64,000 nucleotides of DNA, from contig NZ_CP104558.1 in assembly GCF_025398035.1 (NCBI RefSeq), positions 620,001 to 684,000 of the forward strand, given 5' to 3'. The stretch comes from Rossellomorea vietnamensis. Lineage in GTDB: Bacteria; Bacillota; Bacilli; Bacillales; Bacillaceae_B. A program made the position numbers and the translations under genes. Shown here piece by piece: positions 1-8,712 of the stretch; position 1 is the stretch's first letter, and each line of letters opens with the position of its first letter. The notes below the pieces were generated by a model. That model worked only from the letters and a program-made list of their open reading frames with translations, had not been told where the DNA came from and did no database searches.

Positions 1-237
1 TCTGTAAACCCAATAAGCATCCAGTTCTTCAGGTACAGAGTTGAACATTAAAAACCCGACGATTTTATCTTCAAAATAAATGGCGAATGGTTTTAAGGTA
101 GTTTCGAATTTCGATTGAGCAATCGAAATGGCATTAGACTCAATAAATTCCTGTTGCTCCAGGGAAAGTTCCAGTTGACAACATTCGTACCAATTTTCTG
201 CGTTTAATTCTGCGATTTTCACTTGATTCTTCTTCAA
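1..237 (-). CDS. GNAT-family acetyltransferase, N-terminal part (cut by window edge)
   Basis: About 79 residues are visible, and the C-terminal part lies outside the window. The start is best read as TTG at 237: AAAGGGG sits 7 bases upstream, and an in-frame TAG just upstream excludes a longer form. The N-terminus (IAELNAENWYECCQLELS, then a strand ending FAIYFEDKIVGFLMF) matches the spermidine/spermine-type GNAT enzymes of Bacillus (BltD/PaiA-like). These use acetyl-CoA to acetylate a small amine in the cytoplasm. The CoA-binding motif is not visible, so the substrate is inferred only from N-terminal resemblance. Confidence 0.7.
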   Translation of the reverse strand, partial: MKKNQVKIAELNAENWYECCQLELSLEQQEFIESNAISIAQSKFETTLKPFAIYFEDKIVGFLMFNSVPEELDAYWVYR

Positions 238-360
238 GTATGTTCCCCTTTCAATCTATGAAGATCATGTATTTCAGACCCTAGAATCATACCATAAATT
301 CCAAGAAATAAGGAGTGTATTTTCATTTTTAAAAATAAACAGAAAATTCTCCACCTGACA

Positions 361-1104
361 TTAACTCTTGGATAAACGAAGAAACCGCGGATACGCAGCA
401 ATGGCAATCAAGCCACCAGCTACTCCGGCCAAGACCATAATCAAAATATTGAATAAAACATCTAAAGTATCTCCACCCTCTAGAATAATCTCCTTATATC
501 CTTCAATTGCCCAGTATTGAGGCAGTACCTTACTGATTGTTTGCATGAACTCCGGCATCAATTCGACGGGTAACCACAATCCCCCAAGCATTGCGCCACC
601 AAGAGCTATGATCTGGGTAAGGGCAATACCCATATTTTCCGTTTTCACGAGTACGGCGAGTGCCATGCCCCAACCGGTTACGATAAACGCCAAAGAAAGT
701 GATAAAATAATCAGTCCAAGGGGATCCCCTAAAGGAAGGTCATACACAACGACGCCAAATCCAAATAATACAGCAATCTGAATCAACACGATCACCATGA
801 AAGGAATCCATTTCCCGATAAAATAGCTCATGATTGGAAGTGGTGTACTGGCAATCCTCGCAACCATCCCTTTGTCCCGATCCTTCACTAGTCCGATGAC
901 CATTGAAATCATAATATAAAAAGCGAACATGATGGTATAGCCTGGAATGATCTGAGTAACGACTTCTTTGTAACTTGTATTTTCATCACCTGAAAAAATG
1001 GAAACAAAGGCAATGATAAAGACGATCGGTAAGATAAACGTCCAAAACCACAAGCCTTTATCCTGTATATTTTTCTTTAATTCCATTTTGGCAATCGCCC
1101 ACAT
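361..1104 (-). CDS. ABC-2 type transporter permease
   Basis: An integral membrane protein of 247 residues with about six hydrophobic segments. The first lies after a short cytoplasmic start, residues 18-38, and the last near 215-240. The arrangement is that of ABC-2 export permeases (drug, antibiotic or lipid exporters such as the LnrLMN/Nod type). It lies 15 bases downstream of an ABC ATPase gene on the same strand, so the two should form one exporter. GGGGAAG precedes the ATG. Only one permease is present, so a homodimer is likely. The substrate cannot be read from sequence. Confidence 0.85.
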   Translation of the reverse strand: MWAIAKMELKKNIQDKGLWFWTFILPIVFIIAFVSIFSGDENTSYKEVVTQIIPGYTIMFAFYIMISMVIGLVKDRDKGMVARIASTPLPIMSYFIGKWIPFMVIVLIQIAVLFGFGVVVYDLPLGDPLGLIILSLSLAFIVTGWGMALAVLVKTENMGIALTQIIALGGAMLGGLWLPVELMPEFMQTISKVLPQYWAIEGYKEIILEGGDTLDVLFNILIMVLAGVAGGLIAIAAYPRFLRLSKS

Positions 1105-1119
1105 ATCATCTTCCCCTTT

Positions 1120-2031
1120 CTAAGAATCCCGAAGTTGCGTCCCTGTTAATGTGAAAAAGATATCCTCCAGTTTCGGTTGATATAACTCTAGCCTTCTTGG
1201 CAAAATGTTATGGGCGCGGAACTCGGCAATCAATTTTTCCAGCGTCATCAAAGGATCATCACTTTGCAGAATATATCCATTCCCTTTTGATTCGACATCT
1301 CCATGTTTGGATAAACCAACATCATCTAAACCTTCTCCGGAAACAAATAATGACGGTTTATTATATTTTTGTTGCAGCTCATCCATAGTTCCACATTCGA
1401 CTAATGCACCCTTGTCAATCAGTCCGATGCTGTCGCAAAGCTGCTCTACTTCCTCCATATAATGACTCGAATAAATGATTGTACTTCCCTTTTCCTTTAG
1501 CTCATGTATGATGGAAAAAATTGAGTTTCTTGATTGTGGGTCAATTCCCACTGTCGGTTCATCCATGATGATAATGGAAGGATCATGGAGAATGGCACAG
1601 CCAATATTCAACCGGCGCTTCATACCTCCTGAAAAGGTGCTGACTTTGTCTTTCCCTCGTTCTTCTAAACCGATTTGCTGTAACACTTTCCTGGTTCGAT
1701 CTTGAAGGTCTTTTCCTTTCAGTCCATAAAAGCTACCAAAATACAATAAATTATCCTTGGCAGTAAGGGTTTCTTCTAAACAGATTTCTTGAGGTATGTA
1801 ACCGATAAGCTTTTTTACTTTTATTCTTTCTTTCTTGACGGATAGCCCCTGGACATGGATGTCCCCATCAAAGTCGTGCAATACACCGGAAAAGATCTTC
1901 ATCAAGGTGGATTTTCCCGCACCATTAGGTCCTACAAGGCCGAAACAAGACCCTTCTTGAATCGTTAAATGAATGTCGTTAAGAGCTAGAAGTGAATCAT
2001 ATCGCTTACTTATGTTATCAACCGTGATCAT
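1120..2031 (-). CDS. ABC transporter ATP-binding protein
   Basis: This 303-residue ATPase energises the permease encoded just downstream. Walker A (GPNGAGKST) is at residues 34-42, the signature SGGMKRRL at about 134-141 and Walker B (IIIMDEPT) at about 153-160. These are followed by the D-loop and a switch His (YSSHYMEE). The C-terminal 80 residues form the extension typical of CcmA/DrrA-type export ATPases. The start ATG has GAGGAGG upstream. With one permease it forms a two-gene exporter. Linearmycin-type resistance is possible, but the specificity is unproven. Confidence 0.9.
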   Translation of the reverse strand: MITVDNISKRYDSLLALNDIHLTIQEGSCFGLVGPNGAGKSTLMKIFSGVLHDFDGDIHVQGLSVKKERIKVKKLIGYIPQEICLEETLTAKDNLLYFGSFYGLKGKDLQDRTRKVLQQIGLEERGKDKVSTFSGGMKRRLNIGCAILHDPSIIIMDEPTVGIDPQSRNSIFSIIHELKEKGSTIIYSSHYMEEVEQLCDSIGLIDKGALVECGTMDELQQKYNKPSLFVSGEGLDDVGLSKHGDVESKGNGYILQSDDPLMTLEKLIAEFRAHNILPRRLELYQPKLEDIFFTLTGTQLRDS

Positions 2032-2105
2032 GGATAAACCTCCTCAAACTGTTCCTCATAATAAGATGTACGAATCATAGTTGGTAAAAGTTTCAACTAT
2101 TAAGA

Positions 2106-2148
2106 AACGAAAGAAATAGGAGTGGGATTGTCTTCCACTCCTTTCGTT
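2106..2148 (-). terminator. Intrinsic terminator-like hairpin
   Basis: The arms GGAGTGG and CCACTCC, extended by AACGAAA/TTTCGTT, have T-rich flanks. It lies between the pentapeptide-repeat gene and the ABC operon and could stop transcription of the former. Confidence 0.6.
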
Positions 2149-2293
2149 TTTACAATATTTTTTGAATGAATTGACAACGCTAGCCCCTTCAAATTGAAAG
2201 CAGGTAGGTGCAGTTGATACATAGTTATGCCTGCTTGAATCATTTCATACCTTGTACAGGATATAGACGACATGAACAACAACAGTCATTATA

Positions 2294-2941
2294 CTACTCC
2301 TTCACTTTCAATCCCAATAAGGTTGCAAACCCGATCGCCTGCTCAGGTGAAATTTCACAACCGGAAAGATTTTCAAGAGCTACATTGATGCGTGTAAACC
2401 TGCAAGTACTAATATCGATACCCTTGAGGTCAGTTTGAGTGAAGTCAATATCATTAAGATTGCACTGATTAAAGCTGACCTTAAGCAGTTCACAGTCGGC
2501 GTAATTGGCATTTTGTAAAAAGGTCTCGTTAAATGTCACGTGTTTTAATCGTGTTTCAACAAAGTCACTCATATTCGCCAGGCACTCTTCAAAACGGACA
2601 TTTCCTAAATGAGCACCGGTGAAATTCACACCCAATAATTTGCATTCTTTGAAGATGACCCGATGGATGATTCCTTCACTGAAGTTTGCATTCGATAGGT
2701 CACAGTTTTCAAACACCACATCCGTCATGTCGATACGTGGGAAAGATGCACCGGTGAATGAAACATTTTTAAACATTACTTTTGATATCACAAGCTGATC
2801 GATTTCTTCCCGGTCCAATCCTATATTTTCGATCAAACCATTTGATAAAAACGGATCTTCATCATAATAGATGTCTTGAAAATTGGCAGAGCTTAAACGA
2901 GCAGGGATTTTTGGGTCTTCGACTTTAAATTTGTGCGCCAT
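2294..2941 (-). CDS. Pentapeptide-repeat protein
   Basis: From about residue 60 the 215-residue protein is built of five-residue repeats of the A(D/N)LXX type (for example NCDLSNANFSE, ECKLLGVNFTGAHLGN, NQCNLNDIDFTQTDLKGID). These should fold into a right-handed quadrilateral beta helix. Some such proteins (Qnr, MfpA) mimic DNA and protect gyrase, but most have no known role. The ATG at 2941 is preferred over an upstream in-frame ATG because GAGGTG lies 6 bases before it and the upstream extension has no repeats. No secretion signal is present. It has its own terminator and appears monocistronic. Confidence 0.85.
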   Translation of the reverse strand: MAHKFKVEDPKIPARLSSANFQDIYYDEDPFLSNGLIENIGLDREEIDQLVISKVMFKNVSFTGASFPRIDMTDVVFENCDLSNANFSEGIIHRVIFKECKLLGVNFTGAHLGNVRFEECLANMSDFVETRLKHVTFNETFLQNANYADCELLKVSFNQCNLNDIDFTQTDLKGIDISTCRFTRINVALENLSGCEISPEQAIGFATLLGLKVKE

Positions 2942-3154
2942 GATTACACCTCGAATTATGTTCATTTTATATAAAGAAACTATATCATGAAGAAAATTGA
3001 ATAGTAGTCTTGGATTTTTATTAGGTGTGTGTCTCGCCATGATGTTAGTGGTCAAGTCTATAGTATGAAGCATAATTGAGTGAAAATAATCGATTTCCTC
3101 TCTTATATATTTCAAGTACAATAAGGTGGAATAATAAGAAATGGGGTGTTCCTT

Positions 3155-3661
3155 TTGAAAATTACAGAAACAAACCGCCTCTCCCTTAGATGGGTGGAGG
3201 AGTCGGATGCGGAATTTATTTTAACATTATTGAATGAGCCTGGATGGCTTAAATACATTGGAGATAAAGAGGTTTATACTTTGGAAGATGCAAATCGTTA
3301 TATTTTGAATGGTCCGAGAGCCATGTATGAGCAAAATGGATTTGGATTATTCTTGGCAGAACGAAAACTTGATCATACACCAATCGGTTTGTGTGGACTG
3401 ATTAAGCGAGACGGACTGGAAGACGTGGATATTGGATTTGCCTTTCTATCTGACTATCAATCTCAAGGGTATGCGTTTGAAGCAGCTTCCGCTACGGTGG
3501 AGTTTGCTAAGGAACTGGGGATTAAACGCCTCGTAGCGATTACGACAAAAGATAATGACCCTTCCTCTAAACTTCTTGAAAAATTGGATATGAAGCTTGA
3601 AGGATATGTGACATTGCCTAATGATACAGAAGAACTAAAAAAGTACGGATTGAAAATCTAA
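3155..3661 (+). CDS. GNAT-family N-acetyltransferase (RimJ/RimL type)
   Basis: A cytoplasmic acetyltransferase of about 168 residues. The N-terminus (ITETNRLSLRWVEESDAEF) is the signature of the RimJ/RimL-like Acetyltransf_3 subgroup, and the segment around YQSQGYAFEAA replaces the acetyl-CoA loop (Q/RxxGxG/A). The best start is TTG at 3155 with GGGG 8 bases upstream. A GTG at 3146 is also open but has no spaced ribosome binding site. The substrate could be a protein N-terminus or a small amine and cannot be told from sequence. It is followed by a bidirectional terminator. Confidence 0.85.
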   Translation: MKITETNRLSLRWVEESDAEFILTLLNEPGWLKYIGDKEVYTLEDANRYILNGPRAMYEQNGFGLFLAERKLDHTPIGLCGLIKRDGLEDVDIGFAFLSDYQSQGYAFEAASATVEFAKELGIKRLVAITTKDNDPSSKLLEKLDMKLEGYVTLPNDTEELKKYGLKI

Positions 3662-3705
3662 CTAAAAGGAAATGTACTAAACGTAATTCACGTTTTCTCA
3701 TATCG

Positions 3706-3745
3706 AAAAGAGCTGGGTCATAATTAAACCGACAGCTCTTTTCCA
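3706..3745. terminator. Bidirectional terminator
   Basis: Perfect arms AAAAGAGCTG / CAGCTCTTTT lie between the convergent GNAT and NUDIX genes. A and T tracts on either side allow use in both directions. Confidence 0.85.
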
Positions 3746-3768
3746 TACCCTATACCGGGTAATCGTAT

Positions 3769-4332
3769 CTATTCGTATAATTTCTTTAATTCTTCCAAAA
3801 CATAGTTTTCCCTCTTGATCCATCGATTGTTCTCATACTTGTCCATCAGCCTCTCATTCCCGTCGATGGCTTCATCCAAGGTGATCCATCGGGGAGTCAT
3901 CTCCAGCTCTGACTCATATTCTTCTAATTGTTGAGGTATTTTATCCCAGTCTGATAGTTCGCAATGAAAGTAGTGTGAAGTCATTTCGAATATTGTACCT
4001 TCATCATATAGGTCCGGATGCCTTTGTATCACGATACCTACAGGCTCTTTAACCTGACAGTGTATGTAGCCGGTTTCTTCGGCCACTTCCCTCTTCAGGG
4101 CAGAAGACAGACTTTCATTTTCTTCGACTCCGCCTCCTGGGAATTTATAATCTCCCCTGTTGGAATGCATGAGAAGGATTTTACCATTCTGTATTATGAC
4201 TGCCTTAACGGCGGTTCTATATCTCATTTTGTATTCAGTTACCAAGCTCTTAGGTTTTCCTAATACAGTTTCAAACAAGGTTGTCTCTTCCACCCTTCTA
4301 CTATGTTGATTTCCTTCCCTACTTGTTTTCAA
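3769..4332 (-). CDS. NUDIX hydrolase
   Basis: A 187-residue pyrophosphohydrolase. The complete Nudix box (GGGVEENESLSSALKREVAEETG) at about residues 66-88 carries the Mg-binding Glu residues. Such enzymes hydrolyse nucleoside diphosphates linked to another group. The natural substrate is unknown. The first 35 residues are an extension before the usual Nudix start, and an in-frame ATG near residue 36 could be an alternative start. As drawn, the gene overlaps the 3' end of the upstream VOC gene by 14 bases, which suggests translational coupling. Confidence 0.85.
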   Translation of the reverse strand: MKTSREGNQHSRRVEETTLFETVLGKPKSLVTEYKMRYRTAVKAVIIQNGKILLMHSNRGDYKFPGGGVEENESLSSALKREVAEETGYIHCQVKEPVGIVIQRHPDLYDEGTIFEMTSHYFHCELSDWDKIPQQLEEYESELEMTPRWITLDEAIDGNERLMDKYENNRWIKRENYVLEELKKLYE

Positions 4333-4675
4333 TCAATCCAATTCCTACACCGGTGGGGTCCACTAAATAGGCAAGGAAAAAATGCTCGAATTCCATCTTG
4401 TCTCTTACCACCATTGCTCCATTTTCTTTAGCTGCAGAAATGGTTTGTTCAATGGATTCTACTTCAATTTGAATTCGTGTACCGTGTGGATGATCGTGAG
4501 GTCCCTTGCTAATCCCCCCATTTATTCCATCTTTGTGTCCGGTCGTGACTGTGTGGTAGTCCCACTTGGGTTCATCTACTTCCCACCCGAAAACAGATGA
4601 ATAAAATGCTGCTGCTTTTTCTGGAGCCTGACTGCTTATCTCAAAGCCAACCACTTTTCCATTTCGATTTTTCAC
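4319..4675 (-). CDS. VOC-family (glyoxalase/dioxygenase-fold) protein
   Basis: A single vicinal-oxygen-chelate domain of about 119 residues, with two beta-alpha-beta-beta-beta modules (VVGFEISSQAPEKAAAFYSSVFGW and TRIQIEVESIEQTISAAKENGA). The family includes glyoxalases, antibiotic-binding proteins and dioxygenases. The GTG at 4675 has GGAGGG 7 bases upstream. Two in-frame ATGs just before it are too close to, or before, that site. It is upstream of and overlaps a NUDIX gene on the same strand. The metal ligands are not all evident, so the function is unassigned. Confidence 0.8.
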   Translation of the reverse strand: MKNRNGKVVGFEISSQAPEKAAAFYSSVFGWEVDEPKWDYHTVTTGHKDGINGGISKGPHDHPHGTRIQIEVESIEQTISAAKENGAMVVRDKMEFEHFFLAYLVDPTGVGIGLIENK

Positions 4676-4803
4676 ATTCATTCCCTCCACATTTCTAATC
4701 ATTGTAAATTGAACTCTTTTAAAGATAGTCCCTTATACCATTACGCACTATTTACAATTCGACAAAATTTCCCATTGTCCTTCAATACATTAATCAATTC
4801 CTT

Positions 4804-4834
4804 AGAAAAAAACGCTTAGAGGACTCTAAGCGTT
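4804..4834 (-). terminator. Terminator of citA
   Basis: Arms AACGCTTAGA / TCTAAGCGTT are followed on the minus strand by a run of seven T, 20 bases after the citA stop. Confidence 0.9.
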
Positions 4835-4853
4835 CACACAAAACCTGCATCAA

Positions 4854-5945
4854 CTAGACAGAAAGGTTTCGTTTTCCTATATATTCAGATTGAGGCCTGA
4901 ATATAGTATTGTTTTCAGCCTGTTCCAATACATGGGCTGACCAGCCAACGATGCGGGCGGCCGTAAAAGTCGGGGTGAATAGATCGGTTGGCAGATTAAT
5001 CGATTTCATGATAGCTGCTGCATAAAATTCTACATTGGTGTACAGGGATCTTCCCGGCTTCAATTCATCTAAAAGTTCGATTGCCTTCTTCTCAACAAAT
5101 AATGCCAGATCCAAAGAGGAATCCCCCCCTTTATTTTCTAACAGCTTTTTTCTCAAAGCGAGGGCTCTTGGATCATGAGTCTTATATACCCGATGACCAA
5201 ATCCCATCAGCTTCTCACCTTTCACCAGTTTTTCTCTGATGATCGTTTCGGCTCTTTCAGCCACACCTATTTCGTTCATTAAATCAATGACCCCGGATGG
5301 TGCCCCACCGTGAAGTGGACCTTTCATTGTACCGATCGCTGAAGTAATGGCTGAAACAAGATCAGATTCCGTTGAGGCCGTGACTCTTGCCGAGAAGGCA
5401 GAAGCATTCATTCCATGTTCCATCGTAAGTACCATATACGTTTCAAGTGCATCCGCAACTGCCTTAGACGGACTTTTTCCTGTTAGCATGAATAGATAAT
5501 TCTCCACATGGCTTAACTCGGTATCGGCCTCGAGTAGAGGTCGACCCATCAGCATATTAAATCGATCAGCAATGATGGTCGGTGTGACCGCTGTCAATCG
5601 CAAGGATTGCTCTATAGTCGGCTTCCATTTGTATTCTGATCCTCCCAAGGAGGAGATAACCGTTCTTAATACACTCATGATATCCATTTCTTCTGGGAGA
5701 GAATGAAGGATGTCCTTCATTGCAGGTGTCAGGTCTCGATAAGTGCTCAATTTCTTCTTGATTTCCACTGCATCCTCCTCTGTGGGAAGATACCCATACC
5801 ACAACAAGAACGAAGCCTCTTCAAATGACAGATGACTGAGTTCTCCGATTTCATACCCCCTGTAGATGAGGATACCCTCGCTTCCATCTATGTGACTGAT
5901 CGACGTTTGAGCTGCCACTATTCCTTTTAACCCTTCACTAAACAT
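4854..5945 (-). CDS. citA: Citrate synthase (CitA type)
   Basis: This 363-residue enzyme condenses acetyl-CoA with oxaloacetate to form citrate in the cytoplasm. The length and motifs are those of the short Gram-positive citrate synthases. They include GYLPTEEDA near the N-terminus, the His-containing GPLHGGA and MGFGHRVYKTHDPRA segments, and the C-terminal FTPTFTAARIVGW. The divergent LysR-type gene 113 bases away reproduces the B. subtilis citA-citR locus, where CitR represses citA. A 2-methylcitrate synthase cannot be fully excluded by eye. It is transcribed alone and has its own terminator. Confidence 0.9.
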   Translation of the reverse strand: MFSEGLKGIVAAQTSISHIDGSEGILIYRGYEIGELSHLSFEEASFLLWYGYLPTEEDAVEIKKKLSTYRDLTPAMKDILHSLPEEMDIMSVLRTVISSLGGSEYKWKPTIEQSLRLTAVTPTIIADRFNMLMGRPLLEADTELSHVENYLFMLTGKSPSKAVADALETYMVLTMEHGMNASAFSARVTASTESDLVSAITSAIGTMKGPLHGGAPSGVIDLMNEIGVAERAETIIREKLVKGEKLMGFGHRVYKTHDPRALALRKKLLENKGGDSSLDLALFVEKKAIELLDELKPGRSLYTNVEFYAAAIMKSINLPTDLFTPTFTAARIVGWSAHVLEQAENNTIFRPQSEYIGKRNLSV

Positions 5946-6004
5946 TCAGAACATCCCCTTTTTGCTTTATTACAATTATTGTATAATGGATTTATAATTA
6001 AGAA

Positions 6005-6022
6005 AATTAAATATATTTAATT
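6005..6022. promoter_or_regulatory. Perfect 18-bp palindrome in the citA/citR intergenic region
   Basis: AATTAAATATATTTAATT is a perfect palindrome lying between the divergent citA and citR starts. Its position fits a CitR (LysR-type) operator, but its pure AT composition makes chance more likely than usual. Confidence 0.45.
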
Positions 6023-6058
6023 GAATTGATTACATTTTATAATAAAGGGGGCGTCCTA

Positions 6059-6937
6059 ATGGATTTGAATGTCATTAAAACGTTTATTATTGCGGCTGAG
6101 TTCAATCATTTCAGGAAAGCTGCCGAGCGATTATATATCTCACAGCCTACCGTCACGGTACATATTAAACAACTTGAAAAAGAACTTGGAGTGGTCCTAT
6201 TCCAAAGAGAAGGGAAGAAAATCAAGCTGACAGAAGCAGGGAGGTCCTATTTACAGAATGCGAAGAGATTGATTGAGGTGTATGAGGAAGGAATAACAGA
6301 TATTCAATCCTATAGTCAGGGTTACACAACCACACTTAAAATGGCTATCTCCCCCCTGATTGCTGATAATGTCCTGCCTTTTGTATTAAAGCAGTATCTT
6401 GAGAATCATCCCCAGGTGGAAATTTCGGTTGAAATCATTGAATCTGCTGAAATAGAGAAGGCGGTATTGGAAGAAAGGGTGGATATCGGACTTTCCTGTC
6501 TCCCCTGTTTTAGTCCTGAACTTGAACAGACTCTCTTATTCTCAGATAAGGTCATTTTGGTGGCTCCTCATGATGGAAGGGATTTTGAATCAGCACCACC
6601 CCTGGACGAAGAGGAGTTATTGGCATCGAATTACTTATTGACCCACAATCACCCTTCCTATTGGGATGAACTCTGTTATACCATTAAACAAAATTATCCT
6701 ACAACAAGGATGATGAGAGTTTCGCAGACACATATTACGAAACGGTTCATTGCAGAAGGGCTTGGCGTATCCTATCTTCCTTCCTCTTCAGTCAGGAGAG
6801 AGCTGTTGGAAGGGAGGCTGCTAGAGGTCCATACAAGTGCTTTTCCCATGCCGGAAGCTAAGACCTTCGCACTTACAAAATATCAACATAAAACACAAAA
6901 CGAATTTTTACGTTTTCTTTCTCGATTCAGAGTGTAA
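6059..6937 (+). CDS. citR: LysR-family transcriptional regulator CitR
   Basis: A 292-residue LysR regulator. The N-terminal winged helix-turn-helix (MDLNVIKTFIIAAEF, then RLYISQPTVTVHIKQLEKELGVVLF) is followed by an effector-binding domain starting near residue 90. The ATG at 6059 has AAAGGGGG 8 bases upstream, and an earlier in-frame ATG has no such site. By position it is the counterpart of B. subtilis CitR, repressor of the divergent citA. The 18-bp palindrome between the genes is a candidate operator. The gene ends in a terminator shared with the convergent methyltransferase gene. Confidence 0.85.
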   Translation: MDLNVIKTFIIAAEFNHFRKAAERLYISQPTVTVHIKQLEKELGVVLFQREGKKIKLTEAGRSYLQNAKRLIEVYEEGITDIQSYSQGYTTTLKMAISPLIADNVLPFVLKQYLENHPQVEISVEIIESAEIEKAVLEERVDIGLSCLPCFSPELEQTLLFSDKVILVAPHDGRDFESAPPLDEEELLASNYLLTHNHPSYWDELCYTIKQNYPTTRMMRVSQTHITKRFIAEGLGVSYLPSSSVRRELLEGRLLEVHTSAFPMPEAKTFALTKYQHKTQNEFLRFLSRFRV

Positions 6938-6982
6938 AAAAAGATGCCTTGGGCACGATTTAGTGACCATGGCATCCTTTTT
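6938..6982. terminator. Bidirectional terminator
   Basis: Arms AAGATGCC / GGCATCC with an inner CC..GG pairing are flanked by A and T runs, between the convergent citR and methyltransferase genes. Confidence 0.8.
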
Positions 6983-6987
6983 ATCTA

Positions 6988-7692
6988 CTACCTTTTTCGA
7001 AAAAGACCTGTCAGTAAGTCAGATACACCAAACATGTTTTCTGAACCTTTTTTATCGATCATTTTCCTGATTTCAATGGGATTTAATGATTGGAAGACAC
7101 TCATTAAACGTTCTTCTGTATACCCTAATCCGCCCATCAGTGATCCTTTTTTATATACTTCCCAATCAGATAGATCAGATCCTCCTAGTTTACCACCCTT
7201 ATAAAAACACGTTATGCCAAAGTATCCTCCTTTCCTTAATGCTCTTTCAATTAGATTTATGTAACTTATCCTTCTGTGGGGAGCGATATGGTGAAAACAT
7301 CCTGAATCGTATATAAAATCATACTTTTCGATAGGAAGGTCACAATCAAATATATTGTGATGTAGAAAGTTGATGGTCAAATTTCTTTCATCAGCCCGTT
7401 CCCTTGCCCAATCAAGGGACGTTTTGGATAGATCGACTGCGTCAACCTCAAATCCATGTTCTGCTAAAAAAATGGCATTCCTGCCCGGACCGCAGCCAAG
7501 CTCAAGTACCTTGCCCCTTGTGATGATTCCCCGTTCTATATAAGAAACTAAGTTCTCGTCGGGTGCATTTACAAAGATAGGTACTGGTTTCTCGCGGTCA
7601 GAAAAAAACTCATCCCAAAATGGTTCAGGTTCCCGTAAAAATGAATCAAGCATGGTTAGTAAATCATCGTAATTACGAATACTTTCTTGCAT
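6988..7692 (-). CDS. Class I SAM-dependent methyltransferase
   Basis: A cytoplasmic protein of 234 residues with a Rossmann-type methyltransferase core. Motif I (VLELGCGPGRNAIFLAEHGF) binds S-adenosylmethionine and is followed by the acidic motif II residue (VDAVDLS). Further motifs are YDFIYDSGCFHH and a post-motif helix before YFGITCFY. It belongs to the broad Methyltransf_11/25 group, which acts on small molecules. The target is not predictable. The ATG has GGAGGG 6 bases upstream. It is monocistronic, convergent with citR. Confidence 0.85.
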   Translation of the reverse strand: MQESIRNYDDLLTMLDSFLREPEPFWDEFFSDREKPVPIFVNAPDENLVSYIERGIITRGKVLELGCGPGRNAIFLAEHGFEVDAVDLSKTSLDWARERADERNLTINFLHHNIFDCDLPIEKYDFIYDSGCFHHIAPHRRISYINLIERALRKGGYFGITCFYKGGKLGGSDLSDWEVYKKGSLMGGLGYTEERLMSVFQSLNPIEIRKMIDKKGSENMFGVSDLLTGLFRKR

Positions 7693-8024
7693 ATGGTTCC
7701 CTCCTTCATCACCTGATTACAGTATACTTTATTACAAGATTAGGTGGGTTACCACGATTTTACAAATATATTATTTCATGCGTGAATCGACAGTGAAGTT
7801 TATGATTCACTCTGCTTACACGCGCCCAAAACCCCCTTACTAGATGTCCTTCACGCATATCAAAGGTAGGGTATCCAAATGCATATTTATCTAACTGCGT
7901 GGAATCTGATTGTACTGAGGGATATGGTTGAAATCAGTCGGATTATCATCGTTGTCACAATTGTTACAAAAATGAAATAAATAAATGATGCAATCGGTAT
8001 ACTGTACCTCTAATCTTTTTATAA
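7693..8024. other. 332-base gap with nested inverted repeats
   Basis: No supportable gene. ATGCGTGAA (7778-7786) is repeated inverted as TTCACGCAT (7850-7858). Inside it, GTGAATC (7782-7788) pairs with GATTCAC (7804-7810). A 61-codon frame on the minus strand at 7891-8076 runs into the next gene and has no ribosome binding site. Confidence 0.4.
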
Positions 8025-8549
8025 TCAAATCAGGACTTTCTCCATGCGGATATCCGACCACATTTTTCCATTCCAATAGGTAAAGTCAGGGATCCTGGCT
8101 ATTACCTGATAACCCATCTGCCTGTATAGCTTATGTGCCTGGGTGTTAAATTCAAAAACACCAAGTTCTATTCTGGCCAGTCCTTGTTCTTTTATTTCCT
8201 TTTCCAAATACCGAATGGCTTCATACCCTATTCCCTTTCCCCGTGCATCAGGATCGCCAATCGTAATCCCTACCCAGGCAGTTCCCCTCACTTTTTTAAA
8301 TAGATGAGGGGGGTCAATCATATAATTCATTTCCCCTACAAGTTTATTTTCCACGTATATAAGAAACATAGGGTGAGATTCCAATCGATCTTTCAATTCA
8401 TCCATGTCCATGTTCCTGCATTGTTCAAGCTCTTCCCAGTTTCGATTGGGCCGAATGAACGGGACTAAATCGGGATGGTTATCCCATTTATTTAAAGCGT
8501 TAAGAATATCATTGTTTGGGTGGTTTAATTTTTCTATATGAAGATTCAT
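8025..8549 (-). CDS. GNAT-family N-acetyltransferase
   Basis: A 174-residue acetyltransferase. Its acetyl-CoA loop DARGKGIGYEA (R/QxxGxG/A) near the middle and the C-terminal helix FNTQAHKLYRQMGYQ are diagnostic of the GNAT fold. The ATG at 8549 (MNLHIEKLN) has AGAGGAAG at good spacing, so the in-frame ATG seven codons upstream is less likely. The subgroup resembles RimJ/RimL-like enzymes, and no substrate can be assigned. No operon partner is evident. The neighbouring MEDS-domain gene is divergent. Confidence 0.85.
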   Translation of the reverse strand: MNLHIEKLNHPNNDILNALNKWDNHPDLVPFIRPNRNWEELEQCRNMDMDELKDRLESHPMFLIYVENKLVGEMNYMIDPPHLFKKVRGTAWVGITIGDPDARGKGIGYEAIRYLEKEIKEQGLARIELGVFEFNTQAHKLYRQMGYQVIARIPDFTYWNGKMWSDIRMEKVLI

Positions 8550-8712
8550 GTCTCTTCCTCTCTTTCTCATCCTGGAAATATGGTGAAATGACCACGGAAT
8601 TTAGATAATTGTTAGAATATTCAAACTAAAATATGTATAGCTTCATACACGTTTATGTTATGCTTAAAGTAGCATAAAGGCAATAATTTCTTGGGACGAG
8701 AGGTGAGGATAT

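Noticed and set aside
2100..2282. Minus-strand frame of 60 codons between the pentapeptide and ABC genes
   Set aside because: No ribosome binding site, overlaps a terminator hairpin, and the product resembles no protein.
7891..8076. Minus-strand frame of 61 codons running out of the GNAT gene
   Set aside because: It starts inside the GNAT gene in another frame, has no ribosome binding site and shows no family motif.
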